Assembly: GCF_024211275.1 (NCBI RefSeq)
Contig: NZ_JAMLDX010000007.1
Coordinates: 1-64,000 of the forward strand
Source: Sphingomonas tagetis
GTDB taxonomy: Bacteria; Pseudomonadota; Alphaproteobacteria; Sphingomonadales; Sphingomonadaceae
Reading direction: 5' to 3'
DNA length: 64,000 nt
Positions within the stretch are counted from its first letter, which is position 1. Each line of letters begins with the position of its first letter. This document shows positions 57,362-64,000 of this stretch, one piece after another. Made by a program: the position numbers and the translations under genes. The notes under the pieces were generated by a model, which did not search any database, was not told where the DNA came from, and was given only the letters and a program-made list of their open reading frames with translations.

Positions 57362-58950
57362 TCCGCCGGCGCCATCGCCGCCGCGGGAATCGCGCGGTCG
57401 CGCCGGCGCACGCGGCGGCCGGCTGGCTTGTGCCGCGCCACGCGCCGCGCGATGGCGAGGAAGGCGATGCCGAACACCAGCAGCGCCGCATCGACGCCCG
57501 CGATCAGCCCGTCACCCCGCGCCAGAGCGGCGAAGAAGCCGTTGCCGGTCGCCACGAGGTTGTAGAAGGGCAGTGCCGCCAGCAGCACGCCGCTGAGGCT
57601 CGTCAGCGCCACCCAGTTGGCGCGCGGCGGCGCTAGGGTGGCGAGGATCGCCGAAGCGCCCCATGCCAGGAACAGGCAATGGATCTCCCACTCCGCGCGA
57701 CCCGCCATCCCGACGGGCAGCAGGCGGTTGGCCCAGAACATCGCCGCGATGCCGAGCGGCAGCCCGCCGACCGCGGCGACGTTGAGCCGCTCGACCAGCC
57801 TGAAGCCGAAATGCGGTTTGTCCGGATCGGGCAATTTCTCGCGCCGCTTGACCGTCCACATCACGAGGCCGCTGCCGACCATCACCGATCCGGCGACGCC
57901 GCACAGGAAATAGAGCAGGCGCACCCAATGGTCGCCGAAGCGCCCGGCATGCACGCCGATCATCGCGCCCGCGGTCACCGACGCCCCGCCCTGCGGCGGC
58001 GAGCGCCACAGCAGTTTGCCATTGGTGCCATCATAAGTGAGCTTGGGCGTGCGCGAGGACAGTTGCGAGCGCATCGCGAGGTGGATGGTGACGCGCGAGG
58101 CGGCGTCGTTGGGGTCGGTGACCTCGACATGGCCCGCCGCGCCGCCCAGCCGTTGCTCGGCATCGCGGACAAGCGCCGTCAGATCGACCAAGGGTGCGGG
58201 CTTGTTGGCGCGCTCGACCGCCGGTGCCTCGGGATAGAGCGCGTCGTAGAAGTCCGAATGCTTGTCGAACGCCGCGCTCGCCGCCCAGGGCAGCAGGGTC
58301 ACCATCAGCGTGACTAGGCCGGTATAGGTGATCATCAGGTGGAACGGCAGCCCAAGCACCGCGGTCGCATTATGTCCGTCGAGCCACGAACGCTGCCCCT
58401 TGCCCCGCCGCAGCGTGAAGAAATCGCGGAAGATCTTCTTGTGCGTCACCACGCCGGTCAGGATCGCGACCAGCATGAACATCGCGGCGATGCCGACCAG
58501 CCAGCGCGCCCAGATCACCGGCATGTAATAGAGGTCGAAATGGAAGCGGTAGAAGAACTCGCCGCCGCGCGTCTCGCGCGCCGCCACGGGCTTGCCCTCG
58601 GCACCGATCAGCGTCTGATTGCGCCGCCGTCCGCCCCCGCTTTCGCCCGCCTTGGGCTGCGGCCGATAGTTGACGACCGAGCCCGGCGCGTCACGGTCGG
58701 GCACGTAAAAGGACCAGCTTTTGGCATCGGGCGCCTTGTCCTGCAGGTAACGCTGTGCCCCGGCGACCACGCGCATCGGATCGGCGATCGGCGCGGTCTC
58801 GGGCCGCATCCAGCGGTTGAGTCCCTCGCGGTAGAAGGCGATCGTGCCGGTCACGAACACCGCGAACAACAGCCAGCCGAGCAGCAGCCCCGACCAGGTG
58901 TGCAGCGTCGATTGCGACTGGCGCAGGCTCTGGGCCTTGGCTTCGCTCAT
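57358..58950 (-). CDS. PepSY-domain inner-membrane protein (FhuF/ViuB-like reductase type)
   Basis: 530 aa with four or more transmembrane segments: LHTWSGLLLGWLLFAVFVTGTIAFYREGLNRW near the N-terminus (the HTWxG start is typical of PepSY_TM proteins), RWLVGIAAMFMLVAILTGVVTHKKIFRDFF, and AVLGLPFHLMITYTGL. Periplasmic PepSY parts lie between them. Conserved membrane histidines suggest haem binding and a ferric-siderophore reductase role, as proposed for the family. Start at the ATG at 58950 overlapping the DUF3649 stop. Confidence 0.85.
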   Translation of the reverse strand: MSEAKAQSLRQSQSTLHTWSGLLLGWLLFAVFVTGTIAFYREGLNRWMRPETAPIADPMRVVAGAQRYLQDKAPDAKSWSFYVPDRDAPGSVVNYRPQPKAGESGGGRRRNQTLIGAEGKPVAARETRGGEFFYRFHFDLYYMPVIWARWLVGIAAMFMLVAILTGVVTHKKIFRDFFTLRRGKGQRSWLDGHNATAVLGLPFHLMITYTGLVTLMVTLLPWAASAAFDKHSDFYDALYPEAPAVERANKPAPLVDLTALVRDAEQRLGGAAGHVEVTDPNDAASRVTIHLAMRSQLSSRTPKLTYDGTNGKLLWRSPPQGGASVTAGAMIGVHAGRFGDHWVRLLYFLCGVAGSVMVGSGLVMWTVKRREKLPDPDKPHFGFRLVERLNVAAVGGLPLGIAAMFWANRLLPVGMAGRAEWEIHCLFLAWGASAILATLAPPRANWVALTSLSGVLLAALPFYNLVATGNGFFAALARGDGLIAGVDAALLVFGIAFLAIARRVARHKPAGRRVRRRDRAIPAAAMAPAE

Positions 58951-59258
58951 GCCCGCCCCCCGGTCGCCACCGCGATCCAGGCGATCGCGGCCGCAATCAG
59001 TCCGGCGATCAGCACCAGCCGGAACGCGCGCCACCCGCTCGCCGCGGCATAGGCCCACATCGCGATCACCGCGCACAGCACGAACGCCACCAGCATGCCG
59101 CCGCCGGTCGCCTCGTCGGGCCGCATCGGCAGGATGCGCGAGAGCGCCATCGCCCAGAGCGTCGCCACGGCATAGCCGAGCGGCATCGCGGTGATCAGCC
59201 GCAGCGCCTGATCGCCGCGCCGCCGCCAGGTGCCGGCCGGGGCGCTATCCATGCTCAT
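58947..59258 (-). CDS. Small inner-membrane protein, DUF3649 type
   Basis: 103 aa with three hydrophobic helices (LITAMPLGYAVATLWAMALSRIL, GGGMLVAFVLCAVIAMWAYAAA, LVLIAGLIAAAIAWIAVATGG). First gene of the PepSY cassette. ATG at 59258 (an ATG at 59252 is also possible). The gene trio DUF3649-PepSY-DUF3325 is a familiar unit near siderophore receptors; here no receptor gene is adjacent on either side. Confidence 0.75.
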   Translation of the reverse strand: MSMDSAPAGTWRRRGDQALRLITAMPLGYAVATLWAMALSRILPMRPDEATGGGMLVAFVLCAVIAMWAYAAASGWRAFRLVLIAGLIAAAIAWIAVATGGRA

Positions 59259-59289
59259 CGATCACATCCCGACGGTACATCGGATCGCG

Positions 59290-60591
59290 TTAAACCGCTT
59301 CTTGTTGCGAGTCACTATCAACTGTGGCCGGCGCGAACTTGATCACCGCGAGATAGGCGGCGGTGGCAAAGATCGTCGCGTCGAGCATCGGCACGGTGGT
59401 GAAGGTCAGCCCCGCCCGCTCCAGCCCGAGCGCACCGGCGATCGAGCCGAGCCACACCACGATCGCCGGCCAGCGCACCGCCGGCAGCGTCGCGAGCGAA
59501 TGCGCCGCATCGACGCCGCGGAAGGTGATGAAGGTGTCGATCACATAGATTGCTGCGATCGGCGGGATCAGGATGCCGAGGAAGATCAGGAACGGGATGA
59601 ACGCGTCGATGATCCCCGCCACCGCGAACGCGCCGCCGACCGCGCCGCCCGCGCAGATGAAGATCCATTCGCGCACTTTCGGGAAGGTCGCCCGCATCGA
59701 CAGGCTGGCGGAGTAGAGATTGGCGGCATTGATCGTCCAGATCGACAGGATCAGGATCAGCAGCACCGGCAGCCCGAAGCCGAACATCGTCACCAGCTTC
59801 ATGATGTCGGTCTCGCCCGTCGCCAGCGCGGGCAAGGCGGCGGCGACCAGCAGCAGCGGCGTCGCGATCGGGAAGGACAGGATCATGCTCGCCGTCGCAC
59901 CCTTCACGCTGCGGATGTAGCGCGACAAATCGGGCATCGCCGCCACCGTCAGCATGTTGCCGCCGATCAGCGCCGAGAGCGCGATGCCGAAGCTCATCGG
60001 CTCGGGCGGGTTGGCCGAGGGCGCGGCGACAAAGCCGTAGCGGTGCAGTGCGAAGATCGCTACGGCGGCAAGGATCGCGGCGAGCAGCGGCACCGCGATC
60101 AGCGCCAGCCGGTCGAGCGCCCTGAAGCCATAGATGGTCGAGACGATCATCAGCAGGCTGCCGACGATCACGAAGGCGGTGAAATCGCCGGGGATGGCAT
60201 AGCCCTGCCCCACCAACGCGACGATCGCCCCGCCGAAGAACGACACGTTCACCCCGAACCAGCAATAATGCACGATGGCGACGACGATGTTGACCAGTGC
60301 CGCGCCGCGCAGCCCGAACGAGCGCTGGATCAGCAGATAAGTGGTAAGCCGCGTGCGCACGCTGACCCAGGCGGTGAAGATCGCACCGGCGCTGAGGATA
60401 CCGCCGGCGAGCAGGCCGACGATCACCGCGCTCCAGAAGCCGAGCGCGAGGCCGATCTGTGCGCCGTTGAGGAACCCGGGTAGCGCGATGTTGAAGCTCG
60501 CGACGATCAGCGCGACGCGCCAGCCGGCGACGGTCAGACTTTCGGGCAGCGGGCCATTGGCATATTCGCCGCCGGGCTGTCCGCCGCTCAC
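59290..60591 (-). CDS. NCS1-type (cytosine/purine) permease
   Basis: 433-aa membrane protein with about 12 helices, related to the CodB/NCS1 family: LTVAGWRVALIVASFNIALPGFLNGAQIGLALG, QRSFGLRGAALVNIVVAIVHYCWFGVNVSFFGGAI, AAMPDLSRYIRSVKG. GTG start overlapping the DUF917 stop (GTGA). Family members import cytosine, hydantoin, allantoin or related bases. Coupling to a hydantoinase-like protein and a DUF917 protein supports a hydantoin- or cyclic-amide-type substrate. Confidence 0.88.
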   Translation of the reverse strand: MSGGQPGGEYANGPLPESLTVAGWRVALIVASFNIALPGFLNGAQIGLALGFWSAVIVGLLAGGILSAGAIFTAWVSVRTRLTTYLLIQRSFGLRGAALVNIVVAIVHYCWFGVNVSFFGGAIVALVGQGYAIPGDFTAFVIVGSLLMIVSTIYGFRALDRLALIAVPLLAAILAAVAIFALHRYGFVAAPSANPPEPMSFGIALSALIGGNMLTVAAMPDLSRYIRSVKGATASMILSFPIATPLLLVAAALPALATGETDIMKLVTMFGFGLPVLLILILSIWTINAANLYSASLSMRATFPKVREWIFICAGGAVGGAFAVAGIIDAFIPFLIFLGILIPPIAAIYVIDTFITFRGVDAAHSLATLPAVRWPAIVVWLGSIAGALGLERAGLTFTTVPMLDATIFATAAYLAVIKFAPATVDSDSQQEAV

Positions 60592-61691
60592 GCTTGCGTC
60601 CAGCCGTTGAGTTCCTCGATCGGGCGATAGGCGTCGCCGAAGCCGAAAGCGGCGGGGCCGACGAATTTGAGCGCCTGCGCCTCGCGCAGCATCGCCGGGG
60701 CGGCGGCGCCGACGATCTTGACGCGCTGGCCGTATTTCAACCGCTCGGTGGTGATCGAATCCGCGGTCTCGCGATCCATCACGGTGATCAGGTCGGGCAC
60801 CATCGCCACCACCTCGCCATTGCGGCGGGCAATCAGATTCTCGTTCTGGAATTCGAGATCCATGCGGTCGCCGCCCCCGAAGCTCTCGATCACCACGCGC
60901 CCGACGGAGAACCCGCCGCGAGTCTCGCGCTCGAGATCGACGATCTTGCCGTCGAAAATCTCGCCGGCAAAGGGGTAAAGTCCCGAGGCGCGCAGCGCCG
61001 CATAGAGCGCCTCGAACGGATCGTCGCCGCTCGCCCGCGCCAGCCGGATCGCCGCACCCGCCGCGATCGCCGCCGACACGCTGCCGCCGATCGCATGATC
61101 CTTCGCCTGACGCCCGCTCAGCGGATATTCGACCATGTGGGCGATTCCGCCGAGCGCCACCGACAGCCCGCGCGCGACGCGCTCGTGAGTCAGATTGTCG
61201 TCGGTCTCGATCACGTTGAGCGACCCGCATGCCGCGGTCAGCACCGACGGGCAGGCCGACAGGCCGTGAATGTTGAAGATCGCCATCTGCGATTCGGGGA
61301 AGGCGCGGCCCATGCCGTCGGCATCGACCACCGGCACGCCGAGCCGCGCCGCGCTGACCAAAGGCGCGAGGCCGTTGCCGCCGCCGATCTCGATCGGCAG
61401 CACCGCGTCGATCGGCCGTCCGATCTCCTGCTCGAGCCGCCTCAACCCGGCGAGCGCCTCGCGCCCGCTCGGCAATTTCTCGACCGACACGGTCGGCGCG
61501 CCGATCCAGCCGCACGGCACGACCAGCGCGTCGTCGGCGAGGCTGTCGAGCGGGACGACCTCGAACGAATCGACCCGCGCCAGCTCGGCCTCGCCGAGCA
61601 GCTGGCTGTAATAGGGGTCCCCGCCCCCGCCCGAGCCGAGAAAGGCCGCGCCGGTGGCAAGATCGGCGAGCGCCGTCCGGTCAATGCGCAT
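60588..61691 (-). CDS. DUF917-family protein
   Basis: 367 aa with ATGAAFLGSGGGGDPYYS near the N-terminus and PIEIGGGNGLAPLVSAARLGVPVVDADGMGRAFPE, typical of DUF917. These proteins occur next to hydantoinase/oxoprolinase-like genes and NCS1 transporters and are thought to form part of the same enzyme system. Overlaps the upstream gene by 11 bp and the permease by 4 bp, indicating close coupling. Reaction unknown. Confidence 0.88.
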   Translation of the reverse strand: MRIDRTALADLATGAAFLGSGGGGDPYYSQLLGEAELARVDSFEVVPLDSLADDALVVPCGWIGAPTVSVEKLPSGREALAGLRRLEQEIGRPIDAVLPIEIGGGNGLAPLVSAARLGVPVVDADGMGRAFPESQMAIFNIHGLSACPSVLTAACGSLNVIETDDNLTHERVARGLSVALGGIAHMVEYPLSGRQAKDHAIGGSVSAAIAAGAAIRLARASGDDPFEALYAALRASGLYPFAGEIFDGKIVDLERETRGGFSVGRVVIESFGGGDRMDLEFQNENLIARRNGEVVAMVPDLITVMDRETADSITTERLKYGQRVKIVGAAAPAMLREAQALKFVGPAAFGFGDAYRPIEELNGWTQA

Positions 61692-63315
61692 GCCGGACCA
61701 GCGTCTTCTTCGGCGCTTCGCGCGGCGCCTGGACGGTCAGTCCGGCAAGATCGGCGACGGCACGCACGCGCAACTGCGCCGCGCGGCCCGGGAGGTAACT
61801 CAGGAACACTTCATCCACTTCCACGATTTGAACGCTGGCCGGATCGCCGCCGGCCGCGACCGCGCGCGCGGTCACTTCCTCGCGCATCTTCTCGATCGCG
61901 GTGGCGCGCGGCACCTGGTCATAGGCGACGATCTGCTCGGCCTGCGCGCCGACCTGCGCGATCGCCGCGCCCACCGCATTGGCGACCGCGGCATGCGGCG
62001 GGCGGATCACCTGCGCCGCGCCCTTGAGCGTGTCGGCGATCAGGAAACTGCCGCCGCCGACGGCCAGGATGGTGGCGTCGCCGCGCGTCGTCTTCATGCG
62101 GTCGACGCCTTCTTCGAGGATCGCCTGGAAGCGGTTCCACACCGTGCCGAGCACCGCCGGGCTGAATTCGGGCAGTCCGGCGCGGTCGCCGAACGCCGCG
62201 CGCCCCGCCGCGACCGCCACGTCGCTCGACGTCAGCGTCGACCCGCCGAACAGCAGCGCATCCTGCGCGATGCGATAGCCGACCGAATCCGGCCCGACTT
62301 CGAGCGCCTCTGCCGCAAGCTCGCCCGCGGCATAGAGCGAAGGATCGAGATGCACGCGCGTCCCGCCGCCAAGCCCGATCGCGAGGATATCGGGCATGCG
62401 GAAATTGGTGCGGACCCCGCCGATATCGACCGCGATCGAGGATTCGCGCGGGAAACCGTTGGCGAGCACGCCGATATCGGTGGTGGTGCCGCCGACATCC
62501 ATCACGATCGCGTCGGTCACCCCGGTGAGGAAGGCCGCGCCACGCATCGAATTGGTCGGCCCGGAACCCATCGTCAGCACCGGGAACGCCGCCGCCTGCG
62601 CCGCCGAGATCAGCGTGCCGTCATTCTGCGAGATATAGAGCGGCGCGGCGATGCCGATCTGCGCCAGCGCCTGTTCGAACGAAGCGACGACGTTCGCCGC
62701 AAGGCTGGTCAGCGCGGCGTTGAGGATCGCGGCATTCTCGCGCTCGATGAAGCCGATCCGCCCGATCGCGTTGGAGACGGTGATGACGGCGTCAGGATAG
62801 TCGGCGCGGACGATCGCCCCCGCCTGCTCCTCCATCGACGCGTTGATCGGCGCGAACGCGCTGCTGATCGCGATCGACCGGATGCCGCGGGTGCGCAGTT
62901 CCTTCACCGCTGCGCGCACCTTGCCGGCGTCGAACGGCGCGATCTCGCGCCCGTCGACCTCGTAGCCGCCGGGCAGCAGGAAGGCGTGATCGCCAATGCA
63001 GTGTTTGAGCTCGTCGGGCCAGCCGGTCAGCGGCGGCAGCGCTTCGCCCGAGGGGCTCGCCAGCCGCAGCACGCCGACCTGATCGAGCCTGGTCCGCTCG
63101 ACCAGCGCGTTGGTGAAGTGGGTGGTGCCGATCATCACCGCCTGCACCGCGGCCGGCGCGAGCGCGCCCTGCGACAGCACCGCGCGGATCGCCGCGGCGA
63201 CGCCCGAACTGACATCGGCGGTCGTCGGCTGCTTCGTCCAGGCGACGATCGCGGCCCCGTCCATCAGTACGGCGTCGGTGTTGGTTCCACCGACATCAAC
63301 CCCTATCCGTACCAA
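61681..63315 (-). CDS. Hydantoinase/oxoprolinase-family protein
   Basis: About 544 aa. N-terminal MVRIGVDVGGTNTDAVLMDG and the internal VMDVGGTTTDIGVL are the two ATPase-like phosphate motifs of HyuA/oxoprolinase proteins; IGTTHFTNALVERTRLDQVGVLRL is also family-typical. Predicted ATP-dependent opening of a cyclic amide. Start chosen at the TTG at 63315 because GGGGAG lies seven bases upstream and homologues begin at this point; an ATG at 63345 would add ten residues. First gene of a three-gene operon, divergent from the LuxR-type regulator. Confidence 0.88.
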   Translation of the reverse strand: MVRIGVDVGGTNTDAVLMDGAAIVAWTKQPTTADVSSGVAAAIRAVLSQGALAPAAVQAVMIGTTHFTNALVERTRLDQVGVLRLASPSGEALPPLTGWPDELKHCIGDHAFLLPGGYEVDGREIAPFDAGKVRAAVKELRTRGIRSIAISSAFAPINASMEEQAGAIVRADYPDAVITVSNAIGRIGFIERENAAILNAALTSLAANVVASFEQALAQIGIAAPLYISQNDGTLISAAQAAAFPVLTMGSGPTNSMRGAAFLTGVTDAIVMDVGGTTTDIGVLANGFPRESSIAVDIGGVRTNFRMPDILAIGLGGGTRVHLDPSLYAAGELAAEALEVGPDSVGYRIAQDALLFGGSTLTSSDVAVAAGRAAFGDRAGLPEFSPAVLGTVWNRFQAILEEGVDRMKTTRGDATILAVGGGSFLIADTLKGAAQVIRPPHAAVANAVGAAIAQVGAQAEQIVAYDQVPRATAIEKMREEVTARAVAAGGDPASVQIVEVDEVFLSYLPGRAAQLRVRAVADLAGLTVQAPREAPKKTLVRHAH

Positions 63316-63539
63316 CCGAAAACTCCCCGCCCTGTCGCAATTCATGCCCAAAGGGTGGGCGGGCAAGACCTTGTCCGCAACGCGAAAAACGGGTGCCGGA
63401 GCCCGGCGAACGGGTAACGGGAGGGGGTTTCCGGGTAACGGCTTGAGCGCCATGTTTTCGTAACATAGGCTGCACTCAGGACATGAGGTGAGCGCACGCG
63501 AATGGCGGCACCCGGTATCGGGGACGAGATTTGGTCGAG

Positions 63540-64000
63540 ATGGACGAACTGATCCATACCAAGGTCGCGCCGCCCATGTGGATGGGTAACCAGATCCGGC
63601 GCGACTTGCTGCTCGGACGGCTCGACGCCGCGCTCGAACGGCGGCTGACGCTGATCCACGCACCAGCCGGCTACGGGAAGACCAGCCTGCTCTCGCAATG
63701 GCGGCGGCGCTATGACGATAGCGGCGTGCGCATCGCCTGGCTGACGCTGGAGCGCGACGACAGCGACCTGCGCCGCCTGACCGGGTATATCGCGTTGGCG
63801 CTCGATGGCGGCGACGCGCGCGAGGCACCAGGCGACGATGGCGACCGCCTCGCCGCCAACCTGCCGCCGCGCGCCGCGGTTTCGGCGATCGTCAGCCGGC
63901 TGGCGCGCGAGCGCGGGCCGGTGGTGCTGATCCTCGACGATTTCCACCGCGCCGAAAGTCCCGAGGTCGACGAGTTCGTGCGCGCGCTGATCCAGCTCGC
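63540..64000 (+). CDS. MalT-like LuxR-family ATP-dependent regulator (5' part only)
   Basis: Cut by the window end; 153 codons visible. MDELIHTKVAPPMWMGNQIRRDLLLGRLDAAL followed by the Walker A motif APAGYGKTSLLSQW and a Walker B-like VVLILDDFHRAES match the N-terminal STAND ATPase of MalT/LAL-type activators, which end in a LuxR HTH outside the window. Divergent from the hydantoinase operon (about 220 bp between starts), so it is the likely regulator of that operon. Confidence 0.85.
   Translation, partial: MDELIHTKVAPPMWMGNQIRRDLLLGRLDAALERRLTLIHAPAGYGKTSLLSQWRRRYDDSGVRIAWLTLERDDSDLRRLTGYIALALDGGDAREAPGDDGDRLAANLPPRAAVSAIVSRLARERGPVVLILDDFHRAESPEVDEFVRALIQL

Noticed and set aside
61654..63417. 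587-codon plus-strand frame opposite the hydantoinase-like gene
   Set aside because: Antisense shadow; Arg/His/Asp-rich, no domain, no start signal.

Overview
The window is GC-rich, densely coded DNA from an alphaproteobacterium, most likely a Sphingomonas-type member of the Sphingomonadales. The evidence is a complete protocatechuate 4,5-cleavage (lig) gene set close to that of Sphingobium SYK-6, TamA/TamB, a large polysaccharide-type TonB-dependent receptor beside a pectin-degradation locus, and short inverted repeats of the kind common in sphingomonad genomes. Taxonomy is inferred from gene content only. I recognise no tRNA, rRNA, CRISPR array, transposase or integrase.

Layout. (1) 1-2200: a poorly coding accessory edge with a HEPN-domain remnant, a triplicated 10-bp repeat, a 55-aa small protein and a short coiled-coil protein. 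(2) 2217-13802: aromatic catabolism. The minus-strand operon (DUF1932 oxidoreductase, ligJ, ligA, ligB, ligC, pobA) and the plus-strand operon (ligK, ligU, ligI, aldo/keto reductase, aminotransferase) flank a LysR regulator with two DNA-binding domains. Together they take 4-hydroxybenzoate via protocatechuate, CHMS, PDC, oxalomesaconate and CHA to pyruvate and oxaloacetate. (3) 13777-28670: eleven consecutive minus-strand genes, the most unusual part of the window. They encode an exported caspase-like protease, an exported CHAT protease, two TPR proteins with a shared C-terminal tail, three paralogous exported proteins of exactly 230 aa, two HtrA/Deg-like serine proteases and a two-component system. 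I do not know this combination as a described system.

(4) 28803-31662: 4-hydroxyphenylpyruvate dioxygenase coupled to a Rieske protein, then a convergent flavin monooxygenase. (5) 32035-38360: tamA-tamB. (6) 38469-56390: a marR gene, then a uronate/pectin utilisation region: MFS hexuronate-type transporter, FAH-type hydratase, LacI regulator, kduI, kduD, KDG kinase, carboxylesterase, DUF4861 protein, PL10-type pectate lyase, ThuA-cupin protein, TonB receptor, alpha/beta esterase and GH43. A recurrent TGACACCGGT motif lies in the three intergenic regions that would be expected to control these genes, which suggests one LacI regulon. (7) 56436-59258: DUF3649-PepSY-DUF3325-DUF4198 inner-membrane/periplasmic cassette. 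(8) 59290-63315: hydantoinase/oxoprolinase-like protein, DUF917 protein and NCS1-type permease, divergent from a MalT-like LuxR regulator cut off by the window end.

Translational coupling is very common: many gene junctions share the 4 bases GTGA or ATGA, so the lig, pectin, PepSY and hydantoinase groups are probably true operons. Start codons were chosen from ribosome binding sites, overlaps and conserved N-termini; uncertain ones are flagged.
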